Origin: Parapristionchus giblindavisi
Taxonomy: Eukaryota > Nematoda > Chromadorea > Rhabditida > Diplogasteridae
Assembly (NCBI GenBank): GCA_943737045.1
Contig: CALSFV010000231.1
Span: forward strand, 946,343-1,010,342
Direction: 5' to 3'
Length of the DNA stretch: 64,000 nt
Below, piece after piece: positions 34,332 to 47,873 of this stretch. The notes under the pieces were generated by a model that ran no database searches, was not told the DNA's origin, and was given only the letters and a program-made list of their open reading frames with translations. The position numbers and the translations under genes were made by a program. Every line of letters starts with the position of its first letter. The stretch's first letter is position 1.

Positions 34332-37300
34332 TAAAACCCATCTAACTAGTGATTACGTAACTAGGATATTCCAACTGAAATTAGTAGAGATAAAGTATAA
34401 TATAAATACTTAAACCAGACAGCTCTCCAAAAAGCGTAATGCCATATATCGTGGTTGAGAAAGAGAAGCGGAGAAGCAGAGAGGGTCATAAAACCAATGA
34501 AAGAGACAAAAAAAAATAAACGTGTAAATCATTAATTCATAGAAAGAGCACATCTCTACAGTGATTCATTCCTTTTTAGTAACTAAATCAGACCATCATT
34601 CTATGAACATGGAAATCTAGAAACATCAACTCAACTGGAGCACCGATAATGCAAATGTATGAAAAGTTATATTATTGATATAGAGGTGAAATTAACGGTT
34701 TATGAGTGAAGACACATCTCCAATTAGTATGACCATACAAAAAAATACAGTCCACTATTATTACTCCGAATTCACACAGACGCTACTCAACACTAACTAA
34801 TAAGGAAAATGTTTTGATGAATAGTGCATTGCATACGAATTATATATTGATTTGATCAAGCTACTGAAATCAAAAGAGACAAAGCTCAATGCAAATGCGC
34901 GAAAAATATTACGGGAAAAGATTACACGAAGGAATATAACAGGAATATTACAACCATACAAGTGTCATATCCTTACTTTCAAAGTTCGACCCTATCCAGC
35001 GCTACTTCTCGGTTGAATCGACGAGTGGCCAATTCACATTCTCCTCAGAATGTTCCAACAAAAAATCATATTTTTACTAGAGTACATTTGCATGCTTTTT
35101 ATATACTGTACTTCACGTTGAATTATCGTTCCTTTCTTTATTCATAGGGTCAGAGATCGACCTCGAATCATCGCCTTGGGACTTTATTTATTCATACAGA
35201 GCGAATTCAGCCCGGATCAAATAAAGGTGGCGGTAAATAAGAAGTGAGAGAGATAAACCCCTCAACAATACTAAAAAATCTAGAAAGCAACCACTAATGA
35301 TGCATTTGTGCGTTAGAAACAATACATATTGGAAATCTTAATAGTAGACATACGCTAAGATAGTTATTTATTTGTATAATAGTACTAACGCTGTGGCACA
35401 CAACTATGTTTCTGTTCATTTCACTGGATTTGCATGGGATATAACTAAAGGTGAATAACTAAAGAATGTAGATCTTGCAGTACACACCCTATCGATATTG
35501 GATGATCGGTGGTGGTTGATATGCTGAGTTTATACACTTTCCATTATGTAAATACACTTATATGAAACATAGTCCAAACCTGTTGTCCCGTTTGTTTTTT
35601 CTATTATTTTGAGATGTGCTCTGATGAAATACATGTATATGGCACACTGTCTATAGGTGAAATCATGGTCTTCTATAGTGTTTTCGTTGTCAAAGTCTTT
35701 TCAGGTAACGAACGTCCAAACATCACTTATTGATATAGTGTACATAGCTATTCTAACTAGAATGATCAGAACCCCTTATTTATATAACGATGTTTCTTGA
35801 TGATGAACACTAGGCGTATTTACATTTTTACGATATCTAAAGTTGATTAAACATCGTAATACTACATATAAACACCATCTCTGCCTCTTTATCTATATCG
35901 TAACATCGCATTTATGCGGACTGAACTAATCATGCACTGCACAATACTACTCATATTTTAGCGGCAGATACACTCTACTTTTCCACAACATAAAGTGTGT
36001 TTTTATTATTGTTTCGTATGCAGTAATAAACGGGCAAAAATTATTCTACATATCGTGCACTAATTCATTCAAGTTATTGTCCGCTAGAATCATGAATGAA
36101 TAACACTGAATGTTAATTTCTATAACCGGTAAAAAGCACGATTTTGAATGGTAAAGATATCGAAAATGTAAGTGGGAACTCTCCCGGTACGGTACTTTCT
36201 ACTTACTGAGCTACACTGATGCCTCTCGAATCTAGTAGTAGTAAACATAAATCAACATTGTTGGACCCATATATTACACCAAATCAGCCTTTAATACTTC
36301 ATTACCACGATTAACTTTCACAATGTAGGACATCTTAACTGTTTCAATCAACACAAACAATCATGACAAATCTTTATAATTATTTGATCACATACTGATT
36401 TATGTAATATAGTATAATCATGAACCATTTAATTGTTGAACTATGTACTAATTTATGTAGTCAAACATTGCTATATAGAACCACGGATGTATATCGCGCA
36501 AGAGTGTACAGAACCGCTCAACCCTTCGTAATGATATGATGAAATGCATATCATTACATGATCAAACACGACATTAACGCGATCATACATGAAAATACCA
36601 AAATCCTGTTTAAGTTTGCATTTATCCATGGTAATTCAAGCATCTAAGTTCTAAATGATTTATCGAACAATATGTAGATAGATTCGCTTTGCATGGAGTT
36701 ATATGTATATGTTTGCATACGTTTGCTACAGATATACCTACTATTTCATTGTTTAGCCTAGCATGAGGCTATTGTAAAACCGATAACGTTGAAATGGTTA
36801 TGCTTAAAGCCAATCATGTTCAAATTACAAAATTAAAGAATAATAACATGTCAAAATCTATCGCGTGTGGTTGAATACTCAGTAAAATGTATAAGTTTAG
36901 ATCTAATACAGCATTATAGTCTATCATTCATATTCTCAATGCAATGTGTTACAAATTTATCTTATTCTTGGAGAATCATGAGGTTTTTACTCGAACAACT
37001 ATGTTGTCTGATTAATAATTCAAACAATATGCTTTTCTATTATAAGAAATGGCCCAAAATATGGATTCATAGTTTTTAAGTAATGGTCTCTTGAAAATCG
37101 TCATATTGTAAGTTCCGGGTACAACCAACCAGTTTCCGATATACTATGCTATTAACTTGAACAGGACCTTCCAACAGATTACCTAGAACATCACAACCGC
37201 ATAGCTCAATCATCACAACTTCAGTTCATTTCAAGAAAATGAGACACCATTGAAACCGTTAATTTATGATATAAAGTGAGAAAGGCTTCCGGTTTTATAT

Positions 37301-37913
37301 ATTACACATCACCAATCTGTTTAGAAAAGCAATCTGCAATCGTTTACTCCAACACCGGTTGTTCAGAGAAGAATTTCAAGAACAGGTTCTTCAAGAATAC
37401 AAAAATATACCATCGAGATTAGTGATTTCTACGCTAACAACACATCCTATTAGTTAACTGACTACATATTTAAAAGATGCATGAGTAGTGATATTACAGA
37501 AATAGACTCTTTATGTATGGCTAAGTTTGTCAAACTTTTGAATAATCCATATTATAACCATGAATTAATAAACAAAATAGAATTACAAGTATATCATTGA
37601 TTATGTAATGCAGCTATACATTACACACTAATGAACACCTTTCAATCCTTTCAATAGTTGCCTTATTTATTGATGAGGAGAGAAATATCCACAAATCTTA
37701 CATTTATTCGATCAATAGTTTGGTTTACTTTTGATAGGAAACACCAATGAATCTATTACTATATACCGATTACATCTAAATATTGTCTAAGATGCTTATT
37801 AAAAATGATCAATATGCAACACGTGTTGTGTGCTCAACGCAGACACAAAGATGTATGGTCTATTAACAAATCTTCAATTAAACTCTAAATATTATATGTT
37901 ATCTGCTATGCAT
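34332..37913. other. Non-coding interior of left arm
   Basis: AT-rich sequence of even composition without long frames, splice patterns or homology that I can recognise. A second tRNA-like D-arm (TGTAGCTCAGTAAGTAG on -) lies near 36190-36225. The exact mirror is 41900-45478. Confidence 0.6.
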
Positions 37914-39494
37914 TCAGACGTAAAGATATGTCAAAATCTTTCACGGTACACATAATAACCAATACATAACCATGACATGACCAAACAGAGCATAACCATA
38001 ACCACAACATGACATTGATTACTGTAATATATTTTATCTGCTATGCACTCACACGTAAAGATATACCAAATTCTTTCATGGCACACATTATAACCGTTAC
38101 ATAACCATGACATGACCAAACACAGCATAACCATAACCATAACATGACATTGATTATTGTATTCTCTTTTATCTGCAATGCACTCAGACGTAAAGATATG
38201 TCAAAATCTTTCAAGGTACGCATGATAACCACTACATAATCATGACATAACTAAGCCTAAGCCTAAGCCAATACATAACCATGACATAACCAAACATAAC
38301 ATAACCATGACATAACCATAACATGACCAAACATAGCATACCCATAACCACAACATGACATCGATTATTGTATTCTATTTTATCTGCTATGCACTCACAC
38401 GTAAAGATATACCAAATTCTTTCAAAGTATACATAATAACCAATACATAACCATGACATAACCAAACATAGCATAACCATGACATAATCAAACATAGCAT
38501 AACCATGACATAACCAAACATAGCATAACCATGACATAACCAAACATAGCATAACCATGACATAACCAAACATAGCATAAACATAACCATTACATGACAT
38601 TGATTACTGTATTCTATTTTATCTGCTATGCACTCACACGTAAAGATATACCAAATTCTTTCAAAGTATACATAATAACCAATACATAACCATGACATAA
38701 CCAAACATAGCATAACCATGACATAACCAAACATGTCATAACCATGACATAACCAAACATATCATAACCATGACATAAACAAACATAGCATTACCATAAC
38801 CATTACATGACATAGGTTACTGTATTCTATTTTATCTGCCATGCACTCACACGTAAAGATATACCAAATTCTTTCATGGCACACATTATAACCGTTACAT
38901 AACCATGACATGACCAAACACAGCATAACCATAACCATAACATGACATTGATTATTGTATTCTCTTTTATCTGCAATGCACTCAGACGTAAAGATATGTC
39001 AAAATCTTTCAAGGTACGCATGATAACCACTACATAATCATGACATAACTAAGCCTAAGCCTAAGCCTAACCATAACATGACATTGATTATAGTATTCTA
39101 TTTTATCTGCTATGCACTCAGACGTAAAGATATGTCAAAATCTTTCAAGGTACGCATGATAACCACTACATAATCATGACATAACTAAGCCTAAGCCTAA
39201 GCCTAACCATAACATGACATTGATTATAGTATTCTATTTTATCTGCTATGCACTCAGACGTAAAGATATGTCAAAATCTTTCAAGGTACGCATGATAACC
39301 ACTACATAATCATGACATAACTAAGCCTAAGCCTAAGCCTAACCATAACATGACATTGATTATTGTATTCTCTTCTATCTGCTATGCACTCAGACGTAAA
39401 GATATGTCAAAATCTTTCAAGGTACGCATGATAACCACTACAAAATCATGACATAACTAAACCTAAGCCTAAGCCTAACCATAACATGATATTG
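37914..39494. repeat. 136-bp satellite with telomere-like triplets, left arm
   Basis: Mirror of 40316-41896. On + the units contain CTAAGCCTAAGCCTAAGCC, the reverse of the nematode telomere repeat. Confidence 0.93.
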
Positions 39495-39842
39495 ATTGCT
39501 CTACGTTTTTTATCGGATAGTTAACCTGAGATGTCATTTGATTGATTTGCAAAAATTGATAATGCGGTAAACATTGTTCTTTCAACGACATGGTATTAAT
39601 AAGTGTATTACTGTACTGGGATTGCCCCTTATGATCATTTGGTTAAAAAATAGTTACTTACAAGTAGCCTCAACCTCAACCTTTATCTTTTTTTACAGAA
39701 ACTGTAAACCGACACAAAAAACTGTTTACTCAAGACTCATTAGCGTTAAAGGCACATCTGAACTATTTTTTACCCTCCGCTCTGGCACACTCTCTCGCAG
39801 ACAAAGAAAGAGAGAGAGAGTGGTCAGTGCGGGGAGTTTCAA

Positions 39843-39967
39843 ATCATTTAAGAGCGAAAAAAGCATTTAAGAGTAACCTTATCAACCACTAACTCTCTCT
39901 CGTAATCAGAAAACGAAGAAACAGTGTGTGAAATAAAGAGATGGATTGAAATTAGGAGAAGTCTAAC
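39843..39967. other. Palindrome spacer
   Basis: These 125 bases separate the arms and are the only unique part of the element. They include two direct AGCATTTAAGAG/ATCATTTAAGAG motifs and no open frame of note. Confidence 0.85.
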
Positions 39968-40315
39968 TTGAAACTCCCCGCACTGACCACTCTCTCTCTC
40001 TTTCTTTGTCTGCGAGAGAGTGTGCCAGAGCGGAGGGTAAAAAATAGTTCAGATGTGCCTTTAACGCTAATGAGTCTTGAGTAAACAGTTTTTTGTGTCG
40101 GTTTACAGTTTCTGTAAAAAAAGATAAAGGTTGAGGTTGAGGCTACTTGTAAGTAACTATTTTTTAACCAAATGATCATAAGGGGCAATCCCAGTACAGT
40201 AATACACTTATTAATACCATGTCGTTGAAAGAACAATGTTTACCGCATTATCAATTTTTGCAAATCAATCAAATGACATCTCAGGTTAACTATCCGATAA
40301 AAAACGTAGAGCAAT

Positions 40316-41896
40316 CAATATCATGTTATGGTTAGGCTTAGGCTTAGGTTTAGTTATGTCATGATTTTGTAGTGGTTATCATGCGTACCTTGAAAGATTT
40401 TGACATATCTTTACGTCTGAGTGCATAGCAGATAGAAGAGAATACAATAATCAATGTCATGTTATGGTTAGGCTTAGGCTTAGGCTTAGTTATGTCATGA
40501 TTATGTAGTGGTTATCATGCGTACCTTGAAAGATTTTGACATATCTTTACGTCTGAGTGCATAGCAGATAAAATAGAATACTATAATCAATGTCATGTTA
40601 TGGTTAGGCTTAGGCTTAGGCTTAGTTATGTCATGATTATGTAGTGGTTATCATGCGTACCGTGAAAGATTTTGACATATCTTTACGTCTGAGTGCATAG
40701 CAGATAAAATAGAATACTATAATCAATGTCATGTTATGGTTAGGCTTAGGCTTAGGCTTAGTTATGTCATGATTATGTAGTGGTTATCATGCGTACCTTG
40801 AAAGATTTTGACATATCTTTACGTCTGAGTGCATTGCAGATAAAAGAGAATACAATAATCAATGTCATGTTATGGTTATGGTTATGCTGTGTTTGGTCAT
40901 GTCATGGTTATGTAACGGTTATAATGTGTGCCATGAAAGAATTTGGTATATCTTTACGTGTGAGTGCATGGCAGATAAAATAGAATACAGTAACCTATGT
41001 CATGTAATGGTTATGGTAATGCTATGTTTGTTTATGTCATGGTTATGATATGTTTGGTTATGTCATGGTTATGACATGTTTGGTTATGTCATGGTTATGC
41101 TATGTTTGGTTATGTCATGGTTATGTATTGGTTATTATGTATACTTTGAAAGAATTTGGTATATCTTTACGTGTGAGTGCATAGCAGATAAAATAGAATA
41201 CAGTAATCAATGTCATGTAATGGTTATGTTTATGCTATGTTTGGTTATGTCATGGTTATGCTATGTTTGGTTATGTCATGGTTATGCTATGTTTGGTTAT
41301 GTCATGGTTATGCTATGTTTGATTATGTCATGGTTATGCTATGTTTGGTTATGTCATGGTTATGTATTGGTTATTATGTATACTTTGAAAGAATTTGGTA
41401 TATCTTTACGTGTGAGTGCATAGCAGATAAAATAGAATACAATAATCGATGTCATGTTGTGGTTATGGGTATGCTATGTTTGGTCATGTTATGGTTATGT
41501 CATGGTTATGTTATGTTTGGTTATGTCATGGTTATGTATTGGCTTAGGCTTAGGCTTAGTTATGTCATGATTATGTAGTGGTTATCATGCGTACCTTGAA
41601 AGATTTTGACATATCTTTACGTCTGAGTGCATTGCAGATAAAAGAGAATACAATAATCAATGTCATGTTATGGTTATGGTTATGCTGTGTTTGGTCATGT
41701 CATGGTTATGTAACGGTTATAATGTGTGCCATGAAAGAATTTGGTATATCTTTACGTGTGAGTGCATAGCAGATAAAATATATTACAGTAATCAATGTCA
41801 TGTTGTGGTTATGGTTATGCTCTGTTTGGTCATGTCATGGTTATGTATTGGTTATTATGTGTACCGTGAAAGATTTTGACATATCTTTACGTCTGA
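40316..41896. repeat. 136-bp satellite with telomere-like triplets, right arm
   Basis: Units start TCAATGTCATG and recur at 40451, 40587, 40723 and 40859, exactly 136 bp apart. Units nearest the centre contain GGTTAGGCTTAGGCTTAGGC; the next ones carry GGTTATGCTATGTTTGG in the same position, with internal 26 bp sub-repeats of GGTTATGTCAT type. One telomere-like unit reappears at 41541. Frames of up to 122 codons here are repeat artefacts. Confidence 0.95.
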
Positions 41897-44800
41897 ATGC
41901 ATAGCAGATAACATATAATATTTAGAGTTTAATTGAAGATTTGTTAATAGACCATACATCTTTGTGTCTGCGTTGAGCACACAACACGTGTTGCATATTG
42001 ATCATTTTTAATAAGCATCTTAGACAATATTTAGATGTAATCGGTATATAGTAATAGATTCATTGGTGTTTCCTATCAAAAGTAAACCAAACTATTGATC
42101 GAATAAATGTAAGATTTGTGGATATTTCTCTCCTCATCAATAAATAAGGCAACTATTGAAAGGATTGAAAGGTGTTCATTAGTGTGTAATGTATAGCTGC
42201 ATTACATAATCAATGATATACTTGTAATTCTATTTTGTTTATTAATTCATGGTTATAATATGGATTATTCAAAAGTTTGACAAACTTAGCCATACATAAA
42301 GAGTCTATTTCTGTAATATCACTACTCATGCATCTTTTAAATATGTAGTCAGTTAACTAATAGGATGTGTTGTTAGCGTAGAAATCACTAATCTCGATGG
42401 TATATTTTTGTATTCTTGAAGAACCTGTTCTTGAAATTCTTCTCTGAACAACCGGTGTTGGAGTAAACGATTGCAGATTGCTTTTCTAAACAGATTGGTG
42501 ATGTGTAATATATAAAACCGGAAGCCTTTCTCACTTTATATCATAAATTAACGGTTTCAATGGTGTCTCATTTTCTTGAAATGAACTGAAGTTGTGATGA
42601 TTGAGCTATGCGGTTGTGATGTTCTAGGTAATCTGTTGGAAGGTCCTGTTCAAGTTAATAGCATAGTATATCGGAAACTGGTTGGTTGTACCCGGAACTT
42701 ACAATATGACGATTTTCAAGAGACCATTACTTAAAAACTATGAATCCATATTTTGGGCCATTTCTTATAATAGAAAAGCATATTGTTTGAATTATTAATC
42801 AGACAACATAGTTGTTCGAGTAAAAACCTCATGATTCTCCAAGAATAAGATAAATTTGTAACACATTGCATTGAGAATATGAATGATAGACTATAATGCT
42901 GTATTAGATCTAAACTTATACATTTTACTGAGTATTCAACCACACGCGATAGATTTTGACATGTTATTATTCTTTAATTTTGTAATTTGAACATGATTGG
43001 CTTTAAGCATAACCATTTCAACGTTATCGGTTTTACAATAGCCTCATGCTAGGCTAAACAATGAAATAGTAGGTATATCTGTAGCAAACGTATGCAAACA
43101 TATACATATAACTCCATGCAAAGCGAATCTATCTACATATTGTTCGATAAATCATTTAGAACTTAGATGCTTGAATTACCATGGATAAATGCAAACTTAA
43201 ACAGGATTTTGGTATTTTCATGTATGATCGCGTTAATGTCGTGTTTGATCATGTAATGATATGCATTTCATCATATCATTACGAAGGGTTGAGCGGTTCT
43301 GTACACTCTTGCGCGATATACATCCGTGGTTCTATATAGCAATGTTTGACTACATAAATTAGTACATAGTTCAACAATTAAATGGTTCATGATTATACTA
43401 TATTACATAAATCAGTATGTGATCAAATAATTATAAAGATTTGTCATGATTGTTTGTGTTGATTGAAACAGTTAAGATGTCCTACATTGTGAAAGTTAAT
43501 CGTGGTAATGAAGTATTAAAGGCTGATTTGGTGTAATATATGGGTCCAACAATGTTGATTTATGTTTACTACTACTAGATTCGAGAGGCATCAGTGTAGC
43601 TCAGTAAGTAGAAAGTACCGTACCGGGAGAGTTCCCACTTACATTTTCGATATCTTTACCATTCAAAATCGTGCTTTTTACCGGTTATAGAAATTAACAT
43701 TCAGTGTTATTCATTCATGATTCTAGCGGACAATAACTTGAATGAATTAGTGCACGATATGTAGAATAATTTTTGCCCGTTTATTACTGCATACGAAACA
43801 ATAATAAAAACACACTTTATGTTGTGGAAAAGTAGAGTGTATCTGCCGCTAAAATATGAGTAGTATTGTGCAGTGCATGATTAGTTCAGTCCGCATAAAT
43901 GCGATGTTACGATATAGATAAAGAGGCAGAGATGGTGTTTATATGTAGTATTACGATGTTCAATCAACTTTAGATATCGTAAAAATGTAAATACGCCTAG
44001 TGTTCATCATCAAGAAACATCGTTATATAAATAAGGGGTTCTGATCATTCTAGTTAGAATAGCTATGTACACTATATCAATAAGTGATGTTTGGACGTTC
44101 GTTACCTGAAAAGACTTTGACAACGAAAACACTATAGAAGACCATGATTTCACCTATAGACAGTGTGCCATATACATGTATTTCATCAGAGCACATCTCA
44201 AAATAATAGAAAAAACAAACGGGACAACAGGTTTGGACTATGTTTCATATAAGTGTATTTACATAATGGAAAGTGTATAAACTCAGCATATCAACCACCA
44301 CCGATCATCCAATATCGATAGGGTGTGTACTGCAAGATCTACATTCTTTAGTTATTCACCTTTAGTTATATCCCATGCAAATCCAGTGAAATGAACAGAA
44401 ACATAGTTGTGTGCCACAGCGTTAGTACTATTATACAAATAAATAACTATCTTAGCGTATGTCTACTATTAAGATTTCCAATATGTATTGTTTCTAACGC
44501 ACAAATGCATCATTAGTGGTTGCTTTCTAGATTTTTTAGTATTGTTGAGGGGTTTATCTCTCTCACTTCTTATTTACCGCCACCTTTATTTGATCCGGGC
44601 TGAATTCGCTCTGTATGAATAAATAAAGTCCCAAGGCGATGATTCGAGGTCGATCTCTGACCCTATGAATAAAGAAAGGAACGATAATTCAACGTGAAGT
44701 ACAGTATATAAAAAGCATGCAAATGTACTCTAGTAAAAATATGATTTTTTGTTGGAACATTCTGAGGAGAATGTGAATTGGCCACTCGTCGATTCAACCG

Positions 44801-45969
44801 AGAAGTAGCGCTGGATAGGGTCGAACTTTGAAAGTAAGGATATGACACTTGTATGGTTGTAATATTCCTGTTATATTCCTTCGTGTAATCTTTTCCCGTA
44901 ATATTTTTCGCGCATTTGCATTGAGCTTTGTCTCTTTTGATTTCAGTAGCTTGATCAAATCAATATATAATTCGTATGCAATGCACTATTCATCAAAACA
45001 TTTTCCTTATTAGTTAGTGTTGAGTAGCGTCTGTGTGAATTCGGAGTAATAATAGTGGACTGTATTTTTTTGTATGGTCATACTAATTGGAGATGTGTCT
45101 TCACTCATAAACCGTTAATTTCACCTCTATATCAATAATATAACTTTTCATACATTTGCATTATCGGTGCTCCAGTTGAGTTGATGTTTCTAGATTTCCA
45201 TGTTCATAGAATGATGGTCTGATTTAGTTACTAAAAAGGAATGAATCACTGTAGAGATGTGCTCTTTCTATGAATTAATGATTTACACGTTTATTTTTTT
45301 TTGTCTCTTTCATTGGTTTTATGACCCTCTCTGCTTCTCCGCTTCTCTTTCTCAACCACGATATATGGCATTACGCTTTTTGGAGAGCTGTCTGGTTTAA
45401 GTATTTATATTATACTTTATCTCTACTAATTTCAGTTGGAATATCCTAGTTACGTAATCACTAGTTAGATGGGTTTTACTATGGTTGTCGCAGTTTATAT
45501 TTAATGGATTTGTTTATTATGTGTGTCATCAAAGAAAGTGAATAAATGATTTGGCTGCTGTATCTCTCTGACACTGCCACAATCCCGAGTACTGCCACAA
45601 TCCCGTCTTCATTTTTACGAAATGACTCTTGCTGTACCCATATAATCAAGGCCTCGCAAGTTGTCTGGTTTGAGTGTTTATATCTCTCAATACCGATGAG
45701 CGGGAAAGACTTTAACCTCTTTAATCCGGGCCTTCGTTTATCTTGGTACCTCTCCGTACCTCTTGACACCTATCTCTCTCTCTATCATTCACCCTTTAGC
45801 TTCAGTATATATTATATACTATAATGTATACAGTTCGTTATGACTGGTAACTGGAGTGATTGCTATATAAGCTATCTGGGCAGTATTGTTGGTTCTCTCT
45901 CTCTTTTCTATTAGGCAGATAGATAATGTAAAAGCAAGAGGGTGGGCGGAGTTTCGATGTGTGGGAGGA

Positions 45970-46025
45970 GGCCCCGCCCCTAGGTAGCTCAGTCTATAGC
46001 TTCATTAGTCGACCGTGCGGTTGCG
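45970..46025 (+). repeat. tRNA-like segment in right arm
   Basis: Mirror of 33785-33840: TAGGTAGCTCAGTCTATAGC followed by GTCGACCGTGCGGTTGCG. Confidence 0.35.
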
Positions 46026-46443
46026 TCTGTCTGGTAAGTCTTTGTTGATTACTGTGATTTCAATTGTTTTTTATCTTCAAATAATCGATAATATGAATCA
46101 TTGATCTACAAAAAATCGATAATGTGATGATTTTCAAATTGATTACTGTATTATTGATTACTGTTTATTACTGTTTATTATTGTTTATTACTGTTGATTA
46201 TTGTAGTAATTGATTAGAGTGATTTTATTGATTGGCTGATAAGAGTTGTCAATCATTATTATCATTTTGATTGATCTACAAAAAAATCGATAAAGTAAAC
46301 AAAAAAAAATCAACTTAAAAAACATCTCAAAAAACAAACAAAAAACAACTTAAAAAACAAACAAAAAACATCTCAAAAAACATCTCAAAAAAACATCCTA
46401 TAGACAGCTGTTTTTTCTGGTCGGGAGACAGACCTATACTACT

Positions 46444-46449
46444 GTCATT
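46444..46449. repeat. Target-site duplication GTCATT (right)
   Basis: Matches 33360-33365. Confidence 0.85.
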
Positions 46450-47210
46450 GATCGAGTTTCGTGTCTGGAGAATTGCTTTACCTGTTGCTTCATAGTATAA
46501 AGCCTTCTGTCTTGTTAATTCGACAAAATGGGGAGTAGATAGAAAATAAGTGATCATTTCGATTAGCTATGAACCAGAATGTGAGTACCAGAGTACCAGA
46601 GTAACCAGTATGATATGAGTCAGAGTGACACTTCGGGCTAGTTTGAAACTCTAGTCACACTCTCTCGCTTTCTTTGTCTACGAGAGAGTATTTATAATGC
46701 GGAGAATGAAATGGGCATGAAGTTCGCCTTTAAGCAGAGACGGCGATAAAATGGAGAAAATAACATGTTATCGTACCCGAAAGGTAATAGATAATACTTT
46801 GATAAGTAATTATTTATTCCGACCAATTGAAGAATTGTGAATCACTATCATTCGTACATCCATGCTTTATTTCAAATTATTGAAACACCGATTCAACAGG
46901 AGATTATAAAGAACGTTTAAGAACATTTTTTCAATGATATACACCAAATATCAATATTTGGGAGATCAAAGATCAAAGTTATAATAAACGATAATGATAG
47001 GGACAGAGTCTTAGTCGAGGATTCAACGCCAAATTAGTTTTCCATGACATTCAAATAAGCCCGCTCAAAATGTGAATATAGTTTGAAACGAAGATTCAAC
47101 TGGTCGATGAACAAATATGAATGACTACAAATAATAATAATAAAAATATTCATGCTATTATTATAAATACGCTCTGCTTGAAAAAAAGATCAAAGATCAA
47201 ACTACCGTAC
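46450..47210 (-). other. SRP68-flanking non-coding sequence
   Basis: The first 100 bp (TTTCGTGTCTGGAGAATTG) match 62390-62450, continuing the SRP68 copy interrupted at 33365. 46800-47190 is SRP68 intron with GATCTTTGATC runs, the reverse of the intron at 5.7-6.1 kb. Confidence 0.6.
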
Positions 47211-47302
47211 CTTCTCCTCCCAGCGGGAGTTATAACACCATCCCTTTCGATTGGCGCCGCGTCCGTTGTCTGCGCCTTCGAGCGCATCTCAGCGATTAGA
47301 AG
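47211..47302 (-). pseudogene. SRP68: SRP68 LIAE exon, frameshifted
   Basis: Same exon as 6272-6364 but 92 nt, so the frame is lost near its 3' end. GTACGG donor kept; the acceptor reads TTGCAG. Confidence 0.72.
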
Positions 47303-47523
47303 CTGCAACAAAAGTTATTACTATCATTATATTAAGATTATTAGAATTTAAGAACAATTATCTCTTTGAAACATTAGATTATTCGAATAACAAGGACAAC
47401 AGCAAATAACAACAACAATAACAGATTAAGGCTTAACGCTCAACTTTAATGGAATTAGGGCCACTATTCACTACTGATATTAGAAAATGATTGAAACATG
47501 AATCGGCTGGGCTAATATAAATT

Positions 47524-47671
47524 TCAAATGACAAAGGGAACCTCCTTGGAACGGAGTTCATAAATCACTAAAATCTCACGAAAAGGCATAAAACGTACAT
47601 CAATGGAGTCAGTGTTACTAGCGCCCATCTCATCTCTCAGTGCCATTAACTCACTGACTATCGCCATTATA
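47524..47671 (-). pseudogene. SRP68: SRP68 SELMALRDEM exon
   Basis: Reads MAIVSELMALRDEMGASNTD then SIDVRFMPFREI. The RCLEIQP part present at 30891-31003 is missing: the exon is joined abruptly to the donor region of the preceding EWASA exon, which indicates a deletion. Confidence 0.72.
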
Positions 47672-47690
47672 TATGAACACGTCACATACT

Positions 47691-47873
47691 TGGTCTTGTA
47701 GAGCGATGTGAGGGTAGAATTAGTCGTTGCTCTCTCTAGTCTCTCGTAGACGTCCTGAGCCGCCTTCAGATTCACCGACGCCGAAGCCCATTCTCCAGAA
47801 AATGCAATCTATTTATCAATCATCTACGAGGTACAAATTGACCAGTTGAGTTCTGGTTTCAGAACTCAACTGG
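47691..47873 (-). pseudogene. SRP68: SRP68 SETRTQL-EWASA exon
   Basis: Contains TQLVNLYLVDD followed by stops, then EWASASVNLKAAQDVYERLE. The 5' edge is a small perfect palindrome (47831-47882) where the SETRTQL segment is copied in reverse, marking a rearrangement junction. Confidence 0.72.

Larger units (their letters stand above)
33366..46443. mobile_element. Giant 13.08-kb palindromic element (Maverick/Polinton-like ends)
   Basis: Left arm 33366-39842 and right arm 39968-46443 are reverse complements over about 6.48 kb, with only a handful of differences spotted (a 1 bp indel near 33740/46070, single-base changes near 35850/43961 and 39154/40656). The ends begin AGTAGTATAGGTCTGTCTCC on both sides, with flanking GTCATT on both sides. 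A 6 bp duplication and AG-start are features of Maverick/Polinton elements. No polymerase, integrase, ATPase or capsid gene is seen; the longest frames come from the internal satellite. It interrupts an SRP68 copy. It is likely a non-autonomous element or a fused pair of long terminal repeats. Confidence 0.88.

Noticed and set aside
37931..39030. Cysteine/tryptophan-rich frames of 63-122 residues, mirrored at 40780-41879
   Set aside because: They are repeat translations of the 136 bp satellite and its sub-repeats, with no independent support.
33366..46443. Palindrome as centromere or replication origin
   Set aside because: A 6 bp target duplication and defined ends point to insertion; nothing specific supports the other roles.
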